From the NCBI GenBank assembly GCA_023664045.1, contig JAMPGH010000001.1, forward strand, positions 1,427,580 to 1,491,579: 64,000 nucleotides of DNA, read 5' to 3'. Positions 25,021 through 33,434 of the stretch are shown piece by piece. The DNA is from Alistipes senegalensis (lineage in GTDB: Bacteria > Bacteroidota > Bacteroidia > Bacteroidales > Rikenellaceae). The first letter of the stretch is position 1. Every line of letters starts with the position of its first letter. The position numbers and the translations under genes are program-made. Under the pieces are notes generated by a model. That model did no database searches and had not been told where the DNA came from. It saw nothing but the letters and a program-made list of their open reading frames with translations.

Positions 25021-27876
25021 ATGGCCGATAAAGATAAGATCAACCTCGAGGAGGAGTTCTCCGAGGATCGTTCCACGCCCGAGATGCTCGACGAGACGGC
25101 TGCCGAAGCGCCTGTCGAGGAGCCCGATACGGCCGTTGCGCCCGCCCGCAAGGGCAAATATGACCGCCTGACGCAGGAGGAGGGCGGCGTGCGCAAACTC
25201 ACGGGCATGTACAAGAACTGGTTCCTCGACTACGCGTCGTACGTCATTCTGGAGCGCGCCGTGCCCCACGTCGAGGACGGTCTGAAACCCGTGCAGCGAC
25301 GCATCCTCCACGCCATGAAGAGCGTCGACGACGGCCGCTACAACAAGGTCGCCAACATCGTCGGCCAGACCATGCAGTACCACCCCCACGGCGACGCTTC
25401 GATCAAGGACGCCCTCGTGCAGCTGGGACAGAAGGAGCTGCTCGTCGATTGTCAGGGCAACTGGGGCAACATCCTCACCGGCGACGAGGCCGCCGCCGGC
25501 CGTTATATCGAGGCGCGGCTTTCGAAATTCGCGCTGGACGTGGTTTTCAACAAGAAGACCACCGAGTGGATGCGCTCCTACGACGGCCGCAACGAGGAGC
25601 CCGTTACCTTGCCCATCAAGTTCCCCTTGTTGCTCGCTCAGGGTTCCGACGGCATCGCCGTGGGCCTCGCTTCGAAGATCCTGCCCCATAACTTCGTGGA
25701 GCTCATCGACGCTTGCATCGCCCACCTCGAGGGCCGCAGCTTCGAGCTCTTCCCCGACTTCCCCACGGGCGGCATGGCCGACGTGAGCCGGTATAACGAC
25801 GGCCTGCGGGGCGGCGCCGTCAAGGTGCGGGCCAAGATTTCGAAGATCGACAAGCGCACGCTGGCCATCACCGAGATCCCTTACACCACCACCACCGAGT
25901 CGATCAAGGAGTCGATCATCAAGGCCAACGAGAAGGGCAAGATCAAGATCCGCAAGGTCGACGACAACACGGCCGACAAGGTCGAGATCGTCATTCAGGT
26001 CGCTCCCGACGAGTCGTCCGACAAGACCATCGACGCCCTCTACGCCTTCACCGACTGCGAGGTCTCCATCTCGCCCAACGCCTGCGTCATCTGGGAGGAG
26101 AAGCCCCACTTCCTCGGGGTCAGCGAGATCCTGCGCCGCTCGGCCGAGCATACCAAATGGTTGCTGGGCCGCGAGTTGGAAATCCGTCTCGGCGAGCTGA
26201 ACGAGGCATGGCATGCCGCCTCGCTCGAGCGTATCTTCATCGAGAACAAGCTCTATCAGCTCATCGAGGGCTGCAAGACCCGCGAGGAGGCCTACGCCGC
26301 CGTCGACAAGGGACTCACGCCTTTCAAGAAGCTCTTGCGGCGCGAGGTAACCGGCGAGGACGTGCAGAAGCTCACCGAGCTGCGATTCATCCGCATCTCG
26401 CGCTTCGACTCCGAAAAGGCCGACAACGAAATCAAACAGATCGAGGAGCAGATCGCCCAGACGCAGTACGACCTCGACCACCTCACGGCCTATGCCGTCG
26501 CTTATTACCGCCGCATCCGCGAGAAGTACGGCGTCGGTCGCGAGCGCCGCACCGAGTTGCGCGAGTTCGACTCGATCGAGGCCACGAAAGTCGCCGTTAC
26601 CAACGCACGGCTCTACGTCGACCGTGCCGAGGGTTTCTTCGGCATCGGCAAGTCGATGAAGGATGCCGAGTTCGTCTGCGAATGTTCGGACATCGACGAC
26701 GTCATCGTCTTCACCAAAGACGGACGCTACATCATCACGAAGGTCTCCGACAAGGCCTTTTTCGACAAGGGCATCTACTACATCGGCGTCTTCAAGCGCA
26801 ACGACGAGCGCACGATCTACAACGTCCTCTACCGCGACGGCCGCAACGGGCCCATCCTCATGAAGCGCTGCGCCATCAAGGGCATCACGCGCGACAAGGA
26901 GTACGACATGACCAAAGGTACGCCGCGCAGCGAAATCCTCTATATGTCGGTCAACCCCAACGGCGAGGCCGAGGTCTTGAAGGTCTACTTCAAGCCGCGT
27001 CCGCGTCTGAAGAAGGTGATCGTCGACCTCGATTTCTCGACCCTCGCCATCAAGGGACGCCAAAGTCAGGGCAACCTCTTCTCGCGCTACGGCATCCATA
27101 AGATCGTCCTCAAGGAGCGGGGCGTCTCCACGCTCGGCGGCCAAAGCGTCTGGTTCGACGAGGATGTGCGGCGCCTGAACGCCGACGGCCGCGGCAAGCT
27201 CCTCGGCGAGTTCAAGGGCGACGACAAACTGATCGTCTGGACTTCGAAAAACCAGTACTACATTACCGGCTACGACCTCGCGCAGCACTTCCCCGACGAG
27301 ACCGTGCGCGTCGACCGCTTCGACTCCGCCGCCGTCTACAGCGTCTGCTACTTCGACCGCGCGCAGGGCTATTACTACATGAAGCGTTTCAACGCCGAGG
27401 TTACCGACAAGTTGCAGTTCTTCCTCGACGAGGAGGGACAGGCCGACTTCGTCTGCCTTACGGACCGCTCGGGCGCCAAGCTGGAGATCTCCTATAAGGG
27501 GGCCCACGCTTCGCGTCCCGCCGACCGGATCGACGTCGACGCGTTCGTCGGCATCAAGAGCCACCGGGCCAAAGGCAAGCGCCTGACCACCTACGAGGTC
27601 GCCGCCTTGCGGTTCATCGAGCCCGAGTTGCCGCCCGAACCCGAGCCCGAGCCTGAACCCGAACCGGTCGACGAGACGATCGAGCTTCCCGAGACCGGTC
27701 TTCCCGACAGCATCTCCGACGAAGCATCCGAGGCGGCTCCCGATACCATCGTGGAGACGGCTCCGATGTCCGGGCCCGCTTCGGCCGCCGGGTCGGAGGG
27801 GGTGGCTTTCGAGATCGAGCGGCCCCGCGGCGATGCCGACGAGGTGATCGATCCCGAGCAGTTGAACCTCTTCTGA
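25021..27876 (+). CDS. parC: DNA topoisomerase IV subunit A
   Basis: 951 residues. The breakage-reunion domain starts near DYASYVILERAVP and contains HPHGDASIKDALV and the catalytic Tyr162 in GRYIEARLS. A coiled-coil region (about 440-500) and a beta-pinwheel C-terminal domain follow. The last 75 or so residues are a Pro/Glu-rich, probably disordered tail containing PPEPEPEPEPEP and ending in QLNLF (947-951), which looks like a sliding-clamp-binding pentapeptide. With ParE it decatenates daughter chromosomes. It starts 35 bp after parE, and aroK follows after 8 bp, so the three genes are probably one transcript. Confidence 0.93.
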   Translation: MADKDKINLEEEFSEDRSTPEMLDETAAEAPVEEPDTAVAPARKGKYDRLTQEEGGVRKLTGMYKNWFLDYASYVILERAVPHVEDGLKPVQRRILHAMKSVDDGRYNKVANIVGQTMQYHPHGDASIKDALVQLGQKELLVDCQGNWGNILTGDEAAAGRYIEARLSKFALDVVFNKKTTEWMRSYDGRNEEPVTLPIKFPLLLAQGSDGIAVGLASKILPHNFVELIDACIAHLEGRSFELFPDFPTGGMADVSRYNDGLRGGAVKVRAKISKIDKRTLAITEIPYTTTTESIKESIIKANEKGKIKIRKVDDNTADKVEIVIQVAPDESSDKTIDALYAFTDCEVSISPNACVIWEEKPHFLGVSEILRRSAEHTKWLLGRELEIRLGELNEAWHAASLERIFIENKLYQLIEGCKTREEAYAAVDKGLTPFKKLLRREVTGEDVQKLTELRFIRISRFDSEKADNEIKQIEEQIAQTQYDLDHLTAYAVAYYRRIREKYGVGRERRTELREFDSIEATKVAVTNARLYVDRAEGFFGIGKSMKDAEFVCECSDIDDVIVFTKDGRYIITKVSDKAFFDKGIYYIGVFKRNDERTIYNVLYRDGRNGPILMKRCAIKGITRDKEYDMTKGTPRSEILYMSVNPNGEAEVLKVYFKPRPRLKKVIVDLDFSTLAIKGRQSQGNLFSRYGIHKIVLKERGVSTLGGQSVWFDEDVRRLNADGRGKLLGEFKGDDKLIVWTSKNQYYITGYDLAQHFPDETVRVDRFDSAAVYSVCYFDRAQGYYYMKRFNAEVTDKLQFFLDEEGQADFVCLTDRSGAKLEISYKGAHASRPADRIDVDAFVGIKSHRAKGKRLTTYEVAALRFIEPELPPEPEPEPEPEPVDETIELPETGLPDSISDEASEAAPDTIVETAPMSGPASAAGSEGVAFEIERPRGDADEVIDPEQLNLF

Positions 27877-27884
27877 TCCTTGCG

Positions 27885-28412
27885 ATGCGTCCGCTCTTTC
27901 TGGTCGGTTACATGGGTTGCGGCAAGAGTACGTTGGCCCGCAAGCTCGCTCGGCGGCTGGGCGTCGACGCGGTCGATACCGACCGGCTCGTCGAGGAGGC
28001 GGAGGGCGCTTCGGTCGTCGACATTTTCCGCTACGAGGGCGAGGAGCGCTTCCGGCTCGTCGAGCGCGAGGCGCTGGAGCGCGTGTTGGCCGACCGCCGC
28101 GATGTCGTCGTCTCCACGGGCGGAGGGTTGCCCCTCTGGCGCGACAACATGGAGCGCATGAATGGGGCCGGCATCACGATCTACCTGCGGCGGTCCGCCC
28201 CGCAGATCGCCCGGCGCCTTTCGCCTTACGGACGGCAGAAGCGGCCCCGGCTGCGGGAGTTGTCCGACGAGGAGATCGTCGACTTCATGTCCCGGGACAT
28301 GGCCGCCCGCGAACCTTTCTACGCGCAGGCCCGCTGGACTTTCGACTGCGACTCCCTCCCGGACGACGAATTGGTGGAAAACATACTTGCGGAATTAAAA
28401 ATGAAAAATTAA
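27885..28412 (+). CDS. aroK: Shikimate kinase
   Basis: 175 residues. Walker A is GYMGCGKST, followed by the DTD metal/shikimate motif and STGGGLP, all diagnostic of shikimate kinases. It phosphorylates shikimate at O3 in the chorismate pathway in the cytoplasm. It starts 8 bp after parC. Its final residues, ELKMKN, come from an AT-rich repeat, the same tail found on the acyltransferase upstream. Confidence 0.93.
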   Translation: MRPLFLVGYMGCGKSTLARKLARRLGVDAVDTDRLVEEAEGASVVDIFRYEGEERFRLVEREALERVLADRRDVVVSTGGGLPLWRDNMERMNGAGITIYLRRSAPQIARRLSPYGRQKRPRLRELSDEEIVDFMSRDMAAREPFYAQARWTFDCDSLPDDELVENILAELKMKN

Positions 28413-28634
28413 GAATTAAAAATTGGGCGATTATATACGTTTATACATTCCGATTCCCGATTTTGCGATCGTCATTCTGAGCACAGCGAAGAATCTGTCG
28501 GGAGTATTCGATTTATAGATTTTTAACGGTGCTATGCTTGTTTCCCTCCTCTCTGTTCGGCACCCCCGTTAAGAGGAGAGTTTTATGAATCGGGAACGAA
28601 TGATTTTTAATTTTTCATTCTTAATTTTTAATTT
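28393..28634. repeat. Inverted AT-rich repeat pair enclosing other repeat fragments
   Basis: The left arm (28393-28424) supplies the end of aroK; the right arm (28603-28634) ends right at the murI ATG. Between them lie GATTATATAC (28431-28440, shared with 53169), TCATTCTGAGCACAGCGAAG (28472-28491, close to a palindromic repeat familiar from many bacterial genomes), and CACCCCCGTTAAGAGGAGAG followed by TTTTATGAATC (28561-28591), like a hairpin at 59952. No promoter for murI was seen in it. Confidence 0.7.
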
Positions 28635-29426
28635 ATGAATAGCGCTCCCATCGGCATCTACGACTCCGGGCTGGGCGGTCTGACCGTCTGGCGCGAGGTG
28701 CGGCGTGCGCTTCCCGGCGAGTCGCTTCTCTATCTGGGCGACGGCAAGAACTGCCCCTACGGTTCGCGGCCGCGCGGGGAGATCGCCCGGCTGGCCGACG
28801 AGGCCGTCGCCGCGTTGGTCGCCCGGGGTTGCAAAATGGTCGTCGTGGCTTGCAATACCGCCACCGCCGCCGCGATCGATGCGTTGCGGGCCCAATACGC
28901 TTCCTTGCCGATCGTCGGCATGGAGCCGGCCGTCAAACCCGCCTGCCTCGCTACGAAAAGCAGGGTGGTGGGGGTCTTGGCTACCGAGCGCAGCCTCGAC
29001 GGCGAACTGTTCCGCCGCACGGCCGCCCGCTACGGCAAGGGCATCGAGGTCGTTACCGCGCCCGGCCGGGGCTTCGTCGAGTTGGTCGAGGAGGACCGGG
29101 AGGATTCGCCCGAGGCCGAGGCTTGCGTGCGGCGGGCCGTGGCTCCGATGCTCGACCGCGGTGCCGATCAGATCGTGTTGGGGTGTACGCACTATCCCTT
29201 CCTCCTGCCCGTCTTGGAGCGGGTCGTCGCCGGCCGCGGCGTCGGCATCATCGACCCGTCGCCGGCCGTCGCCCGACGGGTCGTCGAGTTGCTCGACCGC
29301 TACGGTTTGCGGGCTCCGGCCGACCATCGGCCGGCTTCCGGGTTCCTCACTTTCGCCGACGAGGCCTACCGTTCGCGGCTCGAACAGAAAGCGAGGGCTT
29401 CGACTTCGCTGTCTTCCGACAGATAA
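28635..29426 (+). CDS. murI: Glutamate racemase
   Basis: 263 residues, normal length. IYDSGLGGLTV near the start, ACNTATAAA with catalytic Cys73, and LGCTHYPFL with catalytic Cys184 are the two-cysteine signature of Asp/Glu racemases. It makes D-glutamate for peptidoglycan in the cytoplasm. The start follows directly after an AT-rich repeat arm, so its ribosome-binding region lies within the repeat. Confidence 0.94.
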   Translation: MNSAPIGIYDSGLGGLTVWREVRRALPGESLLYLGDGKNCPYGSRPRGEIARLADEAVAALVARGCKMVVVACNTATAAAIDALRAQYASLPIVGMEPAVKPACLATKSRVVGVLATERSLDGELFRRTAARYGKGIEVVTAPGRGFVELVEEDREDSPEAEACVRRAVAPMLDRGADQIVLGCTHYPFLLPVLERVVAGRGVGIIDPSPAVARRVVELLDRYGLRAPADHRPASGFLTFADEAYRSRLEQKARASTSLSSDR

Positions 29427-29464
29427 TTCCGGCTTCGACCGGCTCGATTTCCGAAAAAATTCAT

Positions 29465-29472
29465 TAACTTCG
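29465..29472 (+). promoter_or_regulatory. Possible -7 box upstream of ftsK
   Basis: TAACTTCG matches TAnnTTTG at seven of eight positions and lies 24 bp before the ftsK ATG. The same octamer occurs upstream of eda (41816-41823) and, on the - strand, upstream of the MATE gene (51551-51544). No -33 element is clear. Confidence 0.35.
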
Positions 29473-29496
29473 CTTTCTCAAAAGCGGCTTCGAATC

Positions 29497-32433
29497 ATGG
29501 CGTCCCACAACAGCACTTCATCCCGAACACCACAGCAGCACGGCAACAGCGACAGCGCGCGCTGGATCGTGGGGTTGTTGCTGCTCTTTTTCGGACTCTT
29601 CGTCGCCGTGGCGCTCTTCTCGTCGTTCTTCTGCTGGAAGGAGGACCTGAGCGTCTTGCAGAGGTCGGCCGACGAGCGCGAGTTGTTCTCCATGTCGATG
29701 AAAAACTGGTGCGGCGGCTTCGGCGCCCGGCTGGGTTATTGGCTCGTCGATTCGTCGCTCGGCGTCTTCGGCATCCTCGTGCCGCTGGTCGTCATGTTGC
29801 TCGGTGCCCGCATCATCCGGCAGCGCCCTCTGTTGCTCAACCATTCGGTCCTCGTGTTGTCTCTGGTCATGATCTTCGGGTCGCTGACGCTGGGCTTCGC
29901 TTTCGGCACCCATTGGAGCGTCTGTTGTTCGTCGGGGTGGGGCGGTGCTTTCGGCATCCGCATGTCCGAGATCCTGAGCGGGTATATCGGGTCTTTCGGC
30001 ATGGTCATTCTCCTGCTGGTCTGCTGGATCCTCATCGGCGTGTTCATCAACCGCGACTTCATCCACAGGGTCAATTCGGCGGTCGACCGCAGCGAGGAGA
30101 TCGTCCGCAACTTCCGGAAATTCAGACATAAGACACCTTCCTCCGACGTCTCCGAGTTCGACGCCGATGCCGATGCGTTCCCGCCGCGGGCTTCCGTGCG
30201 TCCCGCGCCGTCCGCCGCTCCGGTCCGGCCGCAGGCTCCGCAGCCTGCCGGAGAGTTCGGGGAGCCGTGGATTTCCCGACCGCAGGAATCTGCCGACGAA
30301 TATCGGCCCGAAGTGCCCGCTTATACGATTCCGCCGCGAACCGTCTCCGAAGCGGCTGTTCCTCCCGTGCCGGCACCTGCTCCCGCACCCGTCGCTTCCG
30401 CCGTGCCTCCGGTGCCCGTTCCTCCCGTCGCGACTGCCGCCGCGGAGGACGAGGATCCTTTCGAGGAGATCACGCGCGTCGTGCCGGGTGCCGAGAAACC
30501 GCATGCCGAGGAGCCTGCAGGGCCGGTGATCGTCGCTCAGGACGACGAGTTCATCGAGTTCGACCTGTCGAACCGGCAGCGGCTGGTCATGGGGCGCGGC
30601 GGATTGGTCGAGCTCGACCGGCCGACCGTTCCGCAGCCCGTCGTCGACGGACCTTTCACCGAGATCTCGATGACGCCCAAGACGCCGCCGCAGCCCGCCG
30701 AACCGCAGATCCTCGAGGAGCCTTCCGACCCCGACGAGCCTTATCTGATGTCCGTCCCCGTTCCTCCCGCACAACCCGTTCCGCCCGCACGACCGAGGCG
30801 GTCGCAACAGCCTCTGTCGTCGCAGCCCCTCGAAGCGCCCGTCGCCGAGCAGGGCGTCGTCGTTACGGTCGAGACCAACGAGGCTCCTATGGTCGACGAA
30901 CGCGCCATCTCCACCGAGGCCTACGACCCGCTCAAGGATCTGGTCAACTACCGCAAGCCGCCCGTAACGCTGCTCGAAGATTACGTCTCCGACTCGGAGG
31001 TGAGCAGCGAGGAGATCTTCGAGAACAAGTCGCGCATCGAGGAGACGCTCAAGTATTTCGGCATTCCCATCCAGCGGATCAAAGCCACGGTCGGCCCCAC
31101 GGTTACGCTCTACGAGATCGTGCAGGCGCAGGGCGTCAAGATCTCCAAAATCCAGGGTCTCGAAAACGACATCGCTCAGAGCCTCAAAGCATTGGGTATC
31201 CGCATCATCGCCCCGATTCCCGGCAAGGGCACCATCGGCATCGAGGTCCCCAACCGCGACAAGCAGGTCGTCTCCATGTATTCGGCCGTGCGGTCCGTGC
31301 GGTTTCAGGAGTCGAAAGCCGAGCTCCCGGTGGTCATCGGCCGCACGATCCAGAACGAAAACTACGTCTTCGACCTCGCCAAGATGCCGCACCTGCTCGT
31401 CGCCGGCGCCACGGGTCAGGGCAAGTCCGTGGGGCTGAACGCGATCATCACTTCGTTGCTCTACCGCAAGCATCCCGCGCAGCTCAAGTTCGTGATGATC
31501 GACCCCAAGATGGTCGAGTTCTCGCTCTATGCCAAGCTCGAACGCCACTTCCTCGCCAAGATGGAGTCCGAGGACAAGGCCATCATCACCGATCCCATGA
31601 AGGCGGTCTATACGCTCAATTCGCTCTGCACCGAGATGGACAAGCGTCTGGAGCTGTGTTCCGATGCCGGGGCCCGCAACATCGTCGAGTACAACGAGAA
31701 GTTCACGGCCCGGCGCCTCAATCCCAACAAGGGCCACCGCTACATGCCTTATATCGTCGTCGTCGTCGACGAGTTCGCCGACCTGATCATGATGGCGCGC
31801 GAGGTCGAGCGTCCCGTCATGCGGCTCGCGCAGAAAGCTCGCGCCGTGGGCATCCACCTCATCATCGCCACGCAGCGTCCCGACGTCAAGGTCATCACCG
31901 GCGGCATCAAGGCCAACTTCCCCGCGCGCATCGCGTTCCGGGTCATGCAGATGATCGACTCGCGTACGATCATCGACCAGCCGGGCGCCAACCAGCTGAT
32001 CGGTCGCGGCGACATGCTCTTCTCGAAGGACGGCGAGTTGGTTCGCATCCAGTGCGCACTGGTCGAGACGCGCGACGTCGAGCGCGTCGTCGAGCATATC
32101 TCCCGCCAGCAGGGCTATCCGGAGCCTTATCCCTTGCCCGACTACGTGCCCGAGGGCGGCGATAGCGGCATGGGCAGCGAGGAGGCCGCCGCTCCCGTCA
32201 AGTACGACGTCTTGTTCGGCGAAATCGCCCGCAACGCCGTCGAGAGCGGTTCGATCTCCACGTCGATGATCCAGCGCAACTACGAGGTCGGCTTCAACCG
32301 CGCCGGCCGCATCATGATGCAGCTCGAACGGGCCGGCATCGTCGGACGGCAGATCGGCGCCAAGCCGCGCGACATCCTCTTCCACGACCTGCCGTCTCTG
32401 GAGGCCAAATTGCAGGAGCTCGGGGTCTTCTGA
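29497..32433 (+). CDS. ftsK: DNA translocase FtsK
   Basis: 978 residues from the ATG at 29497; the longer in-frame extension overlaps murI and is rejected. Four membrane helices (about 22-200) are followed by a Pro-rich linker (about 225-480), then the motor domain with GATGQGKSVG (Walker A Lys643) and VVVDEFADLIMM (Walker B). The C-terminal gamma winged helix (YDVLFGEIARNAVESGS onward) would read polarity sequences on the chromosome. It anchors at the septum and pumps DNA during division. The LolA-like gene follows after 49 bp. Confidence 0.94.
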   Translation: MASHNSTSSRTPQQHGNSDSARWIVGLLLLFFGLFVAVALFSSFFCWKEDLSVLQRSADERELFSMSMKNWCGGFGARLGYWLVDSSLGVFGILVPLVVMLLGARIIRQRPLLLNHSVLVLSLVMIFGSLTLGFAFGTHWSVCCSSGWGGAFGIRMSEILSGYIGSFGMVILLLVCWILIGVFINRDFIHRVNSAVDRSEEIVRNFRKFRHKTPSSDVSEFDADADAFPPRASVRPAPSAAPVRPQAPQPAGEFGEPWISRPQESADEYRPEVPAYTIPPRTVSEAAVPPVPAPAPAPVASAVPPVPVPPVATAAAEDEDPFEEITRVVPGAEKPHAEEPAGPVIVAQDDEFIEFDLSNRQRLVMGRGGLVELDRPTVPQPVVDGPFTEISMTPKTPPQPAEPQILEEPSDPDEPYLMSVPVPPAQPVPPARPRRSQQPLSSQPLEAPVAEQGVVVTVETNEAPMVDERAISTEAYDPLKDLVNYRKPPVTLLEDYVSDSEVSSEEIFENKSRIEETLKYFGIPIQRIKATVGPTVTLYEIVQAQGVKISKIQGLENDIAQSLKALGIRIIAPIPGKGTIGIEVPNRDKQVVSMYSAVRSVRFQESKAELPVVIGRTIQNENYVFDLAKMPHLLVAGATGQGKSVGLNAIITSLLYRKHPAQLKFVMIDPKMVEFSLYAKLERHFLAKMESEDKAIITDPMKAVYTLNSLCTEMDKRLELCSDAGARNIVEYNEKFTARRLNPNKGHRYMPYIVVVVDEFADLIMMAREVERPVMRLAQKARAVGIHLIIATQRPDVKVITGGIKANFPARIAFRVMQMIDSRTIIDQPGANQLIGRGDMLFSKDGELVRIQCALVETRDVERVVEHISRQQGYPEPYPLPDYVPEGGDSGMGSEEAAAPVKYDVLFGEIARNAVESGSISTSMIQRNYEVGFNRAGRIMMQLERAGIVGRQIGAKPRDILFHDLPSLEAKLQELGVF

Positions 32434-32482
32434 TCGGGCGGGGCAGGGGTCCCGGTGTTCCGCGAATCTTACTGATGAAAGC

Positions 32483-33208
32483 ATGAAAAAGTCCGTTTTC
32501 CTCTCGGCCGTTCTCTCTCTGGCCGCCGGCTTCGTCTCCGTTTCGGCCGCCGGCTTATCGAAAGACGCTACGCAGGCTGCCGACGGCGCGAAGACCGTTA
32601 CGCAGGCCGTTGGCTGCGTGGTCGTCGATTCCGCCGCTGCCGGTCCGGTTGCCGATTCCGCCGGCGACCGCGCCGCCGGGATCGTCTCGGCGCTCGCCGC
32701 CGAGTTCCGGGCGATGAACGGCTACGAGGTCGCTTTCGAGATCGCGATGGGGGAGCATCGCATGGCAGGAAGTTACTCGGTCGAGGGCGAACGCTATTGC
32801 CTTAGATTGGGCGATGCCGAGGTCTTCGGCGACGGCACGACCCGCTACGAGGTGGATCACCGTCGCCGCGAGATCACCGTCGTCGGGATCGACTCCGTAA
32901 GCCGCAGCCTGCTCGACAATCCGGTCCATGCTTTCGATTTCCTCGACAGCGGTTATCTGCCCGCACTCTCTTGGGAGCGCGACGGTCTGGCTGCCGTGTC
33001 GTTGCAGCCTGTGGCTGGCAGCGGGTCGCTCGCCGGTACGATCGCTCTCGTCGTCGCTACGGCGACCATGCGGCCGCAGTCGGTCGTCTACGATTTCGAC
33101 GGCGAGAAGATCGAGATCCGCATTCTCCGCATCTCTCTGCTCCGTTCCCCGTTCCGCACGTTCGACCCCGACGCCTGCGCCGGCTTCGAGTGGATCGACT
33201 TCCGGTAG
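32483..33208 (+). CDS. LolA-like periplasmic lipoprotein-carrier-type protein
   Basis: 241 residues. A signal peptide ends near VSVSAAG. An Ala-rich, low-complexity stretch (about 25-70) precedes an incomplete beta-barrel-like domain: EFRAMNGYEVAFEIAMGE, then GSYSVEGERYCLRLGDAEVFGDGTTRYEVD. This pattern of a half-barrel with T-R-Y-E-V-D resembles LolA/DUF4412-type proteins. In Bacteroidetes a LolA-family gene commonly follows ftsK, which supports the call. LolA carries lipoproteins across the periplasm. A rho-independent terminator follows. Confidence 0.68.
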   Translation: MKKSVFLSAVLSLAAGFVSVSAAGLSKDATQAADGAKTVTQAVGCVVVDSAAAGPVADSAGDRAAGIVSALAAEFRAMNGYEVAFEIAMGEHRMAGSYSVEGERYCLRLGDAEVFGDGTTRYEVDHRRREITVVGIDSVSRSLLDNPVHAFDFLDSGYLPALSWERDGLAAVSLQPVAGSGSLAGTIALVVATATMRPQSVVYDFDGEKIEIRILRISLLRSPFRTFDPDACAGFEWIDFR

Positions 33209-33256
33209 CCGCCTTCTCTCCGACTGCTTCGCCGCTTCCTTTTCTCATCGCAATTC

Positions 33257-33282
33257 CCGACACCCTGTCGGAGCGATTTTTT
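33257..33282 (+). terminator. Rho-independent terminator after the ftsK/LolA-like genes
   Basis: CCGACA-CCC-TGTCGG forms a 6-bp stem with a tight 3-nt loop. AGCGA and then a run of six T follow. It lies 48 bp after the LolA-like stop and ends the ftsK transcript before the gyrA promoter. Confidence 0.75.
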
Positions 33283-33369
33283 CATGCCCTCAGATCGCCG
33301 GAAAAGGGGCAAGAATCGCCCGTTCCGCAAAAACTTTCTTCCCGGAATGCAAAATTCGGCACCCGAAAA

Positions 33370-33400
33370 TTGCTCAGATCGAAAATAAATCGTATTTTTG
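33370..33400 (+). promoter_or_regulatory. Bacteroidetes-type promoter of gyrA
   Basis: TATTTTTG (33393-33400) matches the -7 consensus TAnnTTTG. TTG at 33370-33372 lies 20 nt upstream as the -33 element. The gyrA ATG is 34 bp past the -7 box. Confidence 0.6.
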
Positions 33401-33434
33401 TTCGTTAAATGGATTGTAATTCCCGTAGATAAAA

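Noticed and set aside
28393-28634. A tRNA or riboswitch between aroK and murI
   Set aside because: No cloverleaf or known aptamer features; the gap is explained by several repeat fragments.
29427-29496. FtsK starting far upstream inside murI
   Set aside because: The in-frame extension overlaps murI and has no homology; the ATG at 29497 gives a normal FtsK N-terminus.
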